A DNA stretch of 9,425 nt from Acidobacteriota bacterium (GTDB lineage: Bacteria > Acidobacteriota > Blastocatellia > Pyrinomonadales > Pyrinomonadaceae): the NCBI GenBank assembly GCA_019247865.1, contig JAFBAJ010000275.1:1-9425 (forward strand). The letters run 5' to 3'. The translations under genes and the position numbers were made by a program. Position 1 is the stretch's first letter. The number at the start of each line of letters is the position of its first letter. Shown in pieces: positions 1 through 6,700 of this stretch. The notes beneath the pieces are model-generated. The model ran no database searches, was not told the origin of the DNA, and saw only the letters and a list, made by a program, of their open reading frames with translations.

Positions 1-2277
1 GCGCGTGTGAATCTGCGTCGGCAGGCGAAAGGTAGAGATGAGCACGGTCTGGTCTTCGGCCAGACTTTCGGGATGAATGTGGCTCTTGATGTAAGTCGGA
101 ATCGCGTGCTCGTGCCAGCCCCATTCGGCGAGCGTGCGCGAGTAAAACTCCAACCGCCCGCTCGGCGTCGGAAAGCCTCTTAAAATTTGTCCGTCGACTT
201 TGACGCCGACCAGCCGGCGGCCTTCCGCGTCCGGGTCCGGGCTGGCGATTGGCACGATGTTGGTCGAGGCGGGCTTGGGCGTGCTGGTATAGATGCGATT
301 GAAACGGTCTTCACGCACATCTTCCAGCTCCGCGTCCGGCACGGTCTCTTCGTAGATCGCGCCCACCTTTTTCCTGATCTCGAACGCGCCGTAACGCCGC
401 ATGAATTCGAGCGGCGACAGCTCTTCCGCAGCCGCGCGCTCAGGCAGGCCCGGCACTGAATGCTCAAAGATGTAGCCGTAATATTCGTCCACGCTGAGGC
501 GCTCGCCCGGCCTCTCTTTCGATTCGACGTACTGCCGTATGCCGAGGCTCCCGTCCGGGTCTATGCGCCAGGTCAGCTCCATCCAGAACTCGTTCTCTTC
601 CCAGACTTCGCCGGGATTGACCTCGCGCGTGTCTGTGATCTTCTCTCCGAGCCGTTCGCGCGCGGCGCGCATCACCGGCTGGCGAAAGCCGATCCACTGC
701 GCGTCGTGCGTCTCGTAGGAATGCAGGTCGTGGCGCTCGGAGCCGTGGCCCATCGGCAGAATGTAATCGGCGAAGTACGAAGTCTCGTTCCAGGTCGGCG
801 TCAAAGCGACGTAGCAGCCGACGAGGCTCTCGTCGCTGAGAGCTTCGACCCAGGAGAAGCCGTCCGGGTTCGTCCAGACCGGGTTATAGACGCGAGTGAA
901 GTAGACCTCCAGCTTCCCGCGTCCGTCCTTCAGGAGATGCGGCAAGAGGAACGACAGCTCGTTCATCCCCAGAGGATATTCGACCGGCCACGTCAGCTCG
1001 TTCCAGGCGGGCGGGTGTGGCGGCGTGTAGATGGGCTTAGGGACGAACTTGTTCCAGGCGTTCGGGTAGACGCCGCCTTCGGTGGCGACCGCGCCCAGGA
1101 GCGCGTTGAGCATGAAGAGCGTGCGCGCGACCTGCCAGCCGCCGCTGTTGCCAGACGCCGCGCTCCGCCAGTTGTGAGACGAAAGCCTTGTGCCCGCAGT
1201 CGCAACCACTTTCGCGATCTCTTCGATGACGCGCGCGTCAACGCCCGACTCCTTCTCTGCATTCTCAAAGGTATAGCTCTTATAAAGATTCTTTAAGACC
1301 AGCTCAAAGGTCTGAAAGTCGGTCGGCAGCTCAGGATTCTCGACCGCCAGAAACTCCTCCCAGTTCCACCAGCGCCGGACGAACTCTCGATTGTAGAGAT
1401 TGTTCTGAATCAGGTAGCTCGCAATCGAGAGCACGATGGCCGCCTCAGAGCCCGGATAGGGCGCGACCCAGTAGTCCGCGTGCGTCGCAGTGTGCGAGAG
1501 CCGCGTGTCGAAGACGATCAGTTTCGCGCCGTTGGCTTTCGCTTCAATCACACGCTGCGCGTGCGGATTGAAGTAGTGCCCTGCTTCCAGATGCGAGCTG
1601 ATGAGAAAGACGACCTTCGCGTTCGCGTGATCCGGGCTCGGCCGATCCATTCCCAGCCAGAACTGGTAACCGGCGCGGCTGCTCGAAGAACAGACGTTGG
1701 TGTGCGAGTTGTGCCCGTCCACGCCCCACGCCGCGAGGATGCGTTCCGTAAAACCGTCCTCGCCCGGACGCCCGACGTGATACATCACTTCGTTATTCCG
1801 CCCCTCAGTGATGGCCCTGCGGATACGCGCCGCGATGTCGTCTAAGGCTTCATCCCAACTCACTCTGACCCACTTTCCTTCGCCGCGTTTTCCGGCGCGC
1901 TTCAGAGGATAGAGAATCCGGTCCGGGTCTGTGATCTGATTGAGGGTCGCGGGCCCTTTGGCGCAGTTGCGCCCGCGCGAGCCCGGATGCTCAGGATTGC
2001 CCTCGAACTTTCTGACCGCGAGCGTCTCCTTATCAACATACGCCAGCAGGCCGCACGCCGACTCGCAATTAAAGCAGGTCGTCGGCACGAGCATAAAGCG
2101 GCGCTCTGCTCTCTGCGGCCAGCTCTTTGAATCCAGCTCGACCCAATCATCCCAGCGCTCCTTAGGCGGAAACGCAGCCAGATGAATCCGGCTCGGCCCC
2201 GGATAAAAAGTCTCGCCCCGCGCCTCCGTCTCCGCACGCGCCGCGCTGACGCGCTCATTCAATTCGTTCGGGTTCAT
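1..2277 (-). CDS. Molybdopterin oxidoreductase catalytic subunit, Psr/Phs/Fdh-like (3' end outside window)
   Basis: Catalytic subunit of a DMSO-reductase-family enzyme binding bis-MGD and one 4Fe-4S cluster; 759 codons are visible and the frame is still open at the left edge. The cluster motif is C68-x2-C71-x3-C75 with C105 in RNCAKGP. The likely molybdenum ligand is C196 in TNVCSSSRAG, a cysteine rather than the serine or aspartate of DMSO or respiratory nitrate reductases. The last visible residues (FRLPTQIHTR) look like the start of the MGD-binding C-terminal domain. The start is the ATG at 2277, 5 nt after the DinB stop, with no strong Shine-Dalgarno, so coupling is likely. The N-terminus has no twin-arginine signal, which suggests a cytoplasm-facing enzyme, unlike classical periplasmic PsrA. 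It is the last gene visible in an operon that also encodes the FeS/NrfD partner. Family assignment is firm; substrate (polysulfide, thiosulfate, formate or other) is unknown. Confidence 0.93.
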   Translation of the reverse strand, partial: MNPNELNERVSAARAETEARGETFYPGPSRIHLAAFPPKERWDDWVELDSKSWPQRAERRFMLVPTTCFNCESACGLLAYVDKETLAVRKFEGNPEHPGSRGRNCAKGPATLNQITDPDRILYPLKRAGKRGEGKWVRVSWDEALDDIAARIRRAITEGRNNEVMYHVGRPGEDGFTERILAAWGVDGHNSHTNVCSSSSRAGYQFWLGMDRPSPDHANAKVVFLISSHLEAGHYFNPHAQRVIEAKANGAKLIVFDTRLSHTATHADYWVAPYPGSEAAIVLSIASYLIQNNLYNREFVRRWWNWEEFLAVENPELPTDFQTFELVLKNLYKSYTFENAEKESGVDARVIEEIAKVVATAGTRLSSHNWRSAASGNSGGWQVARTLFMLNALLGAVATEGGVYPNAWNKFVPKPIYTPPHPPAWNELTWPVEYPLGMNELSFLLPHLLKDGRGKLEVYFTRVYNPVWTNPDGFSWVEALSDESLVGCYVALTPTWNETSYFADYILPMGHGSERHDLHSYETHDAQWIGFRQPVMRAARERLGEKITDTREVNPGEVWEENEFWMELTWRIDPDGSLGIRQYVESKERPGERLSVDEYYGYIFEHSVPGLPERAAAEELSPLEFMRRYGAFEIRKKVGAIYEETVPDAELEDVREDRFNRIYTSTPKPASTNIVPIASPDPDAEGRRLVGVKVDGQILRGFPTPSGRLEFYSRTLAEWGWHEHAIPTYIKSHIHPESLAEDQTVLISTFRLPTQIHTR

Positions 2278-2282
2278 ATTCG

Positions 2283-2807
2283 CTATTGATCCGTAAACAG
2301 CCGCCTCAGCGCCGCAACGCGCGCCAGGTGATGGTCGTCGTGCTCGGCGATGAAGAAGGCCAGGTCGAGCACGCGGAACGGGAGTTGGAGGCGCGGGTGC
2401 AATGCTGTGCGCTCGATGAAAGCTTCGTCGTATTCATCTAAGCGACGCACGAACTCCATCCGCTCGGCGCGAAAGCGGGAGAGAATATTTTCGATGGCAT
2501 CGCTGTTGTGATTCGCTTCGTGCGTCTTGCGGTTCTGTAAGTCCGCGGCGTAAAGAGTTTCGCGCCCGGCTTCGTAATCGTCGAGCCGGTGCATGCCCAG
2601 CTCTTCGAGGTCCAAGAGATGCCCCGCGTGCTCCTGTATAGACCATTTGTCGCCATTGCGCCGCGTCAAAATCTCCGGCGGCACGTCGCGCGTTAGCTCT
2701 TCGAGGCGCGCGGGCACGTCGCGCAGACGCTCGACCACGCTCGGATACATCGAGAGCGGCAGGCCGTCGAACAGGAACTTGCGTTTGAACCATTCCGGGT
2801 TCTGCAA
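2283..2807 (-). CDS. DinB-like four-helix metal-binding protein
   Basis: A 174-residue protein with the shape of the DinB / DinB_2 (YfiT-like) family: helical, with WSIQEHAGHLLDLE near residues 55-68 and AEHDDHHLARV at 154-164. H63, H156 and H160 are the likely three-histidine metal ligands. Members include thiol-dependent transferases (bacillithiol, mycothiol) and many uncharacterised stress proteins; the reaction here cannot be predicted. The start is a TTG at 2805-2807, chosen because AAGGAG (2815-2820) lies 7 nt upstream and the protein begins in register with the family. It sits 24 nt after the stop of the FeS/NrfD gene and 5 nt before the molybdopterin subunit, all on the same strand, so it is almost certainly co-transcribed with them. 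That position is unusual, because DinB proteins are not standard subunits of these complexes. It might act in maturation, thiol chemistry or protection. Confidence 0.88.
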   Translation of the reverse strand: MQNPEWFKRKFLFDGLPLSMYPSVVERLRDVPARLEELTRDVPPEILTRRNGDKWSIQEHAGHLLDLEELGMHRLDDYEAGRETLYAADLQNRKTHEANHNSDAIENILSRFRAERMEFVRRLDEYDEAFIERTALHPRLQLPFRVLDLAFFIAEHDDHHLARVAALRRLFTDQ

Positions 2808-2814
2808 AGCTGGT

Positions 2815-2820
2815 CTCCTT
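2815..2820 (-). promoter_or_regulatory. Shine-Dalgarno AAGGAG for the DinB gene
   Basis: AAGGAG on the minus strand lies 7 nt before the TTG codon at 2807. It is the best ribosome binding site in the left operon and decides in favour of the TTG start. Confidence 0.75.
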
Positions 2821-2831
2821 CTCTTCCCCTT

Positions 2832-4367
2832 TTAAGCCAGAGGCACAGACTGCCCGGCCTGCACGTAGGCGTGCTCGTGTAGCAGCAGTCCGATCAGCGC
2901 GAGCGGCGCGACCGGGATGCCGAGCCACGGCGCGAAGACGCCGATGATGGTCAGCCCCAGCCCGGCCCGGAAGAACGCGCGGTATCGGCCGCTCGTCATC
3001 TCCCACACGGCGAGGCGCGCGTGCGCGGTCGGATGCGCGAGCGTCGTCTCGCCCCAGATTAAAAGCAGGTGGACGAGGCTCGTCACGCCGAGCGTCCAGA
3101 GCAGCGGCTCGACCATCAACGGCGCGAGGCGAAACGCGACGGGCGCGAGCACAGCCGAACCGAGCAGGAGCGCCTGCACCAGTAGATGCGGCGGCAGGAG
3201 CGGATTCTGCCAGAGGTCGCGCGCCTTCGCCTGCGCGAAAAGATAGGCCGTGTAGATGGCCGTCAGAATCGCAAGCGGGAGTCCGGCGACGGCGAGCCAG
3301 CTCTGCACGTCCGTCCGTCCCAGGAGCGTCGAGACGAAATGCGCCGCGAGGACGAGCGAATATCCGGCGATGATGAACGCGCCCTTGACCAGCCAGCTCT
3401 TCCATTGCGGGCGCGTGAAGATCAGATAGAAACGCTCCGGGTGCTCCAAATCCCAGACCAGCAAGGCTCCTGTCGCCGCTAAAAATATTCCAGACACGAC
3501 CGGCGCAGCCCACAGCCACAAAGGATTGTCGGCTCGCATCAATCCGAACATGACCAGCAGGAGCGGCGTCAGATAAGCTCCCGTCGCCAGGCCCTTCGTC
3601 CAAGTGTAAAAGCTGACGCGCCAGTCCCACGGAATCGTGTGCGGCACATCATAAGCAAGCATCGCGGCGGCCGAACTGTTGTTGAAGGCGGGGTTGCCGG
3701 AGACGACCAGCTCCGGCCCCGCGAGCTGTTCGCTCCACATAAAGAGGCCGCCCGCCGGACGCTGTGCCGCCAGAGGATCGAGCGTCGCCTGATGCGCGCC
3801 CTTGTAAAAGAGCTTGGGCAGCGTCTCTTTCTCCGGCCGCCGGACTGTGACCGGCTCGCGGTTGATGATGTGTGCGACCTTCGATGAAGCATCGAGCATG
3901 TCTCCGACCAGGATGGCTTCGGTCGGGCAGACGACGACGCACGCGGGCTCCAGCCCCATGTCTATCCGGTGCGCGCAGAAGTTACACTTCTCCGCCGAAT
4001 GGTCTTCGGGGTTGATGAAGATGGCGTCGTACGGGCAGGCGGCCATGCAGGCTTTGCAGCCGATGCAGATCGATTTGTCGAAATCCACGATGCCGTCCGC
4101 GCGCTTGAACATCGCGGTCGTCGGGCAGGCCGTGACACAGGGGGCGTGCGCGCACTGGTTGCAACGCGTGACCTGATGCGCGCGGCGTGCCTGCGGAAAC
4201 TCGCCCACGTCCACATGCTTGACGTAGGTGCGCGTCACCGAGAGCGGGACTTCGTTCTCGGACTTGCAGGCGGTCGTGCAGGCATGACAGCCGATGCAGC
4301 GCGTGTGATCTATGACCTTCGCCCACTGGGCCGGGCTCTGCTCCGTGTAGACGGGAAGCTCTCTCAT
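2832..4367 (-). CDS. Fused four-cluster ferredoxin and NrfD/PsrC-like membrane subunit
   Basis: A 511-residue fusion of an electron-transfer subunit and a quinone-reactive membrane subunit. Residues 1-155 are PsrB/NrfC-like with 16 cysteines in four groups: C24, 27, 30, 34; C69, 72, 77, 81; C101, 104, 107, 111; C128, 131, 143, 147, enough for four 4Fe-4S clusters. A linker of about 80 residues leads to an NrfD/PsrC-like region from about residue 235 to the end, with roughly eight hydrophobic helices. In usual complexes these are separate B and C subunits; here one chain would pass electrons between the quinone pool and the molybdopterin subunit encoded two genes downstream. There is no export signal before the clusters, so they should face the cytoplasm, in agreement with the signal-less catalytic subunit. 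The start is the ATG at 4367; no clear Shine-Dalgarno is seen. It is the first gene of the redox operon, after the palindrome at 4409-4485. Confidence 0.93.
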   Translation of the reverse strand: MRELPVYTEQSPAQWAKVIDHTRCIGCHACTTACKSENEVPLSVTRTYVKHVDVGEFPQARRAHQVTRCNQCAHAPCVTACPTTAMFKRADGIVDFDKSICIGCKACMAACPYDAIFINPEDHSAEKCNFCAHRIDMGLEPACVVVCPTEAILVGDMLDASSKVAHIINREPVTVRRPEKETLPKLFYKGAHQATLDPLAAQRPAGGLFMWSEQLAGPELVVSGNPAFNNSSAAAMLAYDVPHTIPWDWRVSFYTWTKGLATGAYLTPLLLVMFGLMRADNPLWLWAAPVVSGIFLAATGALLVWDLEHPERFYLIFTRPQWKSWLVKGAFIIAGYSLVLAAHFVSTLLGRTDVQSWLAVAGLPLAILTAIYTAYLFAQAKARDLWQNPLLPPHLLVQALLLGSAVLAPVAFRLAPLMVEPLLWTLGVTSLVHLLLIWGETTLAHPTAHARLAVWEMTSGRYRAFFRAGLGLTIIGVFAPWLGIPVAPLALIGLLLHEHAYVQAGQSVPLA

Positions 4368-4408
4368 TGCGGCTTATTATTCAGTAAGGTCTCTAACGAA
4401 AGCAAGCA

Positions 4409-4485
4409 AGTCTCACGCAAAGGCGCAAAGACGCAAAGAAAAACAATCTGTCTTTCTTTGCGTCTTTGCGCCTTTGCGTGAGACT
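4409..4485. repeat. Perfect 33-bp inverted repeat with 11-nt loop, built of CGCAAAG octamers
   Basis: The left arm (4409-4441) and right arm (4453-4485) are exact reverse complements; the loop is AACAATCTGTC. Each arm contains three near-identical octamers of the type RCGCAAAG in tandem, after AGTCTCACG. The palindrome starts one base beyond the stop codon of the ATPase gene and lies 41 nt before the start of the FeS/NrfD gene, so on the minus transcript it separates the two operons. It could act as an mRNA 3'-end stabiliser or terminator, though neither side has a long T run. I recall CGCAAAG-octamer repeats of this kind as widespread intergenic elements in several phyla; this cannot be checked here. 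Confidence 0.95.
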
Positions 4486-4486
4486 C

Positions 4487-5740
4487 CTACGTCGTCTTGT
4501 GTATGTCCACGATGCTGCCTGCGCGCTCGGAGGCGAGGGCGAAGTTGGGGAGGACGCGGAAGGCCGTCAGGCCGACGGCCACGCGGTCGCCCGGCTGGAG
4601 GCGCGTCGAGTTGGCTTCCGGCTTGGGGCGCGTGACGATGATGGGGATGCCCGTGCGCTTCTCGTTGGTGTTGATGGTCACGCTGTAGAGCGGCGGCGCG
4701 CCTTCGGTCGGCTGCCGCGCGATGAGGTCGAGCCGGAGCGTGAGCCGCTCATAAGCTCCGACGAAATGAATCTCTTCGACGACGCCGTTGGTCAGCCTTT
4801 GACAGTTTTCAGGCAGCGCGCCCGAACGGCTCAGGTAAACATCTTCCGGACGAAAGACGAGCTTGACGGACTGCCCTTCGCGGAAACGCGCGGTCTCTTC
4901 CGGCGCGTGGATGTTGACCGTGCCGATCTCCACGCCTCCGCCCGTCACGACGCCGAGCAGGAGGTTGGCCGCGCCCAGGAAAGTGGCGACGTATTCCGTT
5001 TCGGGCCGGTTGTAAACCTCGTCCGGCGTGCCGATCTGTTCGAGCCGCCCGGCATTGAGGACGGCGATGCGGTCGCCCAGCTCCAGCGCCTCCTCCTGAT
5101 CGTGCGTGATGAAGATGGCGGGCACGTTGATGTGCTTGAGGAGGATGCGAATCTCGCGGCGGAGGCGGACGCGCGTCTGCGCATCGAGCGCGCCGAACGG
5201 CTCGTCAAAGAGCAGCACCTGCGGCTTGTAGGCGAGCGTGCGCGCGATGGCGACGCGCTGCTGCTGTCCGCCCGAAAGCTGCGAAGGATATTTGTGGCGA
5301 TGCTCTTCGAGCCGGACGAGCTTAATCAATTCGTCCACGGTCTCGTTGATCTCTTTGCGCGGGCGGCGGCGGATGCGCAGGCCGTAGGCGATGTTCCGCT
5401 CGACCGTCATCCGCGGGAAGAGCGCGTAGGCCTGAAAGATGACGCCGACGCCGCGCTCGCGCGCAGGCAGTTCCGAAACATCTTTGCCGTGCAGGATGAC
5501 GCGGCCCGTGTCCGGCTCTTCGAGTCCGGCGATGATGCGCAGGATGGTCGTCTTGCCGCTCCCCGAAGCGCCGAGCAGCACGAGCGATTCGCCCATTGCG
5601 ACATCGAAATCAATGTCTTCGAGCACGACCGTCCCGCGAAAGCTCTTGCTCACGCCGCGCACGCTCGTCGCCGCCGCGGGCGACGCGACCGGTTCCGCGA
5701 CTTCGCTGCTGAAGATGTTCGTGATCTCTTCGGGCTGCAT
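4487..5740 (-). CDS. cysA: ABC transporter ATPase, sulfate/molybdate (CysA/ModC) type
   Basis: A 417-residue importer ATPase, about 50-60 residues longer than typical CysA. Walker A is GASGSGKTT at 57-65, Q-loop Q103 in GVIFQAYALFP, signature LSGGQQQRV at 155-163, Walker B VLLFDEP at 175-181, D-loop GALD at 183-186, and switch histidine H213 in FITHDQEEAL. A TOBE-like C-terminal domain follows, including KLVFRPEDVYLS, as in CysA, ModC and PotA. The N-terminus carries about 25 extra residues before the ABC domain. The start is the ATG at 5740, which overlaps the permease stop as TGATG, a coupling arrangement. The frame is open much further upstream, but that part reads through the permease gene in another frame and resembles nothing. 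The binding protein in the same cluster indicates sulfate-type cargo. The exact anion is an inference. Confidence 0.92.
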   Translation of the reverse strand: MQPEEITNIFSSEVAEPVASPAAATSVRGVSKSFRGTVVLEDIDFDVAMGESLVLLGASGSGKTTILRIIAGLEEPDTGRVILHGKDVSELPARERGVGVIFQAYALFPRMTVERNIAYGLRIRRRPRKEINETVDELIKLVRLEEHRHKYPSQLSGGQQQRVAIARTLAYKPQVLLFDEPFGALDAQTRVRLRREIRILLKHINVPAIFITHDQEEALELGDRIAVLNAGRLEQIGTPDEVYNRPETEYVATFLGAANLLLGVVTGGGVEIGTVNIHAPEETARFREGQSVKLVFRPEDVYLSRSGALPENCQRLTNGVVEEIHFVGAYERLTLRLDLIARQPTEGAPPLYSVTINTNEKRTGIPIIVTRPKPEANSTRLQPGDRVAVGLTAFRVLPNFALASERAGSIVDIHKTT

Positions 5741-6576
5741 CACTCTGTATCGAGCCAGTCGCGTGCGAAAAAGAGCACGCTGAAGATGGCGAAAGAGAAG
5801 AGGGCGAGGACGATGGCGACGGCGTTGGCGGCCTCGACCTGTCCCTCGTTGAATTTGGCGAAGATGTAGAGCGGCGCGGTCTGCGTCCGGTTCGCCAGGT
5901 TGCCGGAGACCAGAATCGTCGAGCCGAACTCGCCGACCGCGCGCGCGAAGGTCAGCAACGCGCCCGTCACGATCGCGCCGCGCAAAGACGGGAGCGTGAC
6001 GTGCCAGAAGGTCTGCCAACGCGTCGCTCCGATGGTCGCCGAAGCCTCTTCGAGCGAGCGGCTCATCGTGTCGAAGACCGGCTTGATGACGCCGAACGCG
6101 AGCGGGAACGTGACGAAGATGTTGGCGAGGATGACTGCATACGCCGTGAACATGACCTGCACGCCGTGCGGCGCGATGAGGCGGCCGAGCGTCCCGTACG
6201 GCCCCCACAGGAGCAGCAGAGCGAAGCCCGCGACCGCCGTCGGGATCGCCGTCGGCAGCGAGATGATGACGATCAGCGCATTGCGTCCCCAGAAGTTGTA
6301 ACGCGAGAGGACGTACGAGGCGAAGAGGCCGAAGATGACGTTGAAGACCGTCGCCCAGAAGCTCGTGACCATCGAGAGCTGCAACGCGAAGATCGCTTCC
6401 GGCGCGGTCAGCGCGGCCCAGAAGCTCCCTAAGCCCTTGCTCGTCCCGAAGAGAAAGATCGAGGCCAGCGGCAACAGCACGAGCGGAAACATGATCGCGA
6501 TCATCGCTGTCACGCTCAAAGGCTTCACCACATCGAAGCCGCGCACATGGCGCATTGGGCTGATTATAGCGCTCAT
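5740..6576 (-). CDS. ABC transporter permease, single CysT/CysW-like subunit
   Basis: A 278-residue integral membrane protein of the sulfate/molybdate permease family with about six hydrophobic segments. The EAA loop that contacts the ATPase spans about 176-196 (EEASATIGATRW through TLP). Features of both classical sulfate permeases are present: SLPTAIPTAVAGFALLLLWG is CysT-like, while VQVMFTAYAVILANIFVTFP resembles CysW, and FARAVGEFGS is shared. It is the only permease in the cluster, so the transporter is either a homodimer, as in ModB-type systems, or uses a partner encoded elsewhere. The ATG at 6576 is used as start; M8 at 6555 is an alternative and neither has a clear Shine-Dalgarno. 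A TATAAT sequence on the minus strand (6563-6568) lies inside this stretch, without a matching -35 box. The gene follows the binding-protein gene across a palindromic spacer and overlaps the ATPase start by 1 nt. Confidence 0.9.
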   Translation of the reverse strand: MSAIISPMRHVRGFDVVKPLSVTAMIAIMFPLVLLPLASIFLFGTSKGLGSFWAALTAPEAIFALQLSMVTSFWATVFNVIFGLFASYVLSRYNFWGRNALIVIISLPTAIPTAVAGFALLLLWGPYGTLGRLIAPHGVQVMFTAYAVILANIFVTFPLAFGVIKPVFDTMSRSLEEASATIGATRWQTFWHVTLPSLRGAIVTGALLTFARAVGEFGSTILVSGNLANRTQTAPLYIFAKFNEGQVEAANAVAIVLALFSFAIFSVLFFARDWLDTE

Positions 6577-6588
6577 ATCTTTCGTTTT

Positions 6589-6692
6589 GGTCTTAGGGTC
6601 TTAGGTCTTTGGTCTTTGGTCTTTGATTGTTTGGCGAAAGTTCGTCAACTTCGATCACACATCCAAAGCCCAAAGGCCAAAGACCTAAGACC
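6589..6692. repeat. Imperfect inverted repeat of GGTCTTT heptamers inside the ABC operon
   Basis: The left arm (6597-6626) consists of four 7-nt units, GGTCTTA then GGTCTTT three times, and a partial unit, preceded by another GGTCTTAG at 6589-6596. The right arm (6663-6692) is its reverse complement except for three positions, one of which could be a G-U pair. The 36-nt interval holds a smaller nested hairpin: CGAA-GTT (6635-6642, one bulged A) pairs with AAC-TTCG (6647-6653) around a CGTC loop. The element fills most of the 124-nt space between the binding-protein gene and the permease gene. By analogy with palindromes in other importer operons, it could stabilise the upstream message or reduce read-through into the membrane genes. 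Confidence 0.9.
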
Positions 6693-6700
6693 ATCTCTTA

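Noticed and set aside
460..1296. Plus-strand open frame of 278 codons
   Set aside because: It is antisense to the molybdopterin subunit, whose own frame gives clear family motifs. The product is Arg/Val/Asp-rich without any recognisable domain, as expected opposite GC-rich codons.
2434..3630. Minus-strand open frame of 398 codons
   Set aside because: It is an out-of-frame shadow spanning parts of the NrfD and DinB genes, both of which have good motifs in their own frames.
4381..4481. Small peptide frames across the CGCAAAG palindrome
   Set aside because: Peptides of the SRKGAKTQRK / LRLCAFA type are translations of the repeat itself, not genes.
4466..5869. Plus-strand open frame of 467 codons
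   Set aside because: It lies opposite the ATPase gene, which has all ABC motifs. The composition is typical of an antisense shadow frame.
4487..6208. Longer version of the ATPase starting inside the permease gene
   Set aside because: The extra 156 codons read the permease gene in another frame and give a non-homologous Arg-rich peptide. The ATG at 5740 has the usual TGATG overlap.
6563..6568. Internal TATAAT promoter at the start of the permease gene (minus strand)
   Set aside because: The -10 match is perfect, but no -35-like sequence is found at the proper distance and the site lies within the assigned coding start.
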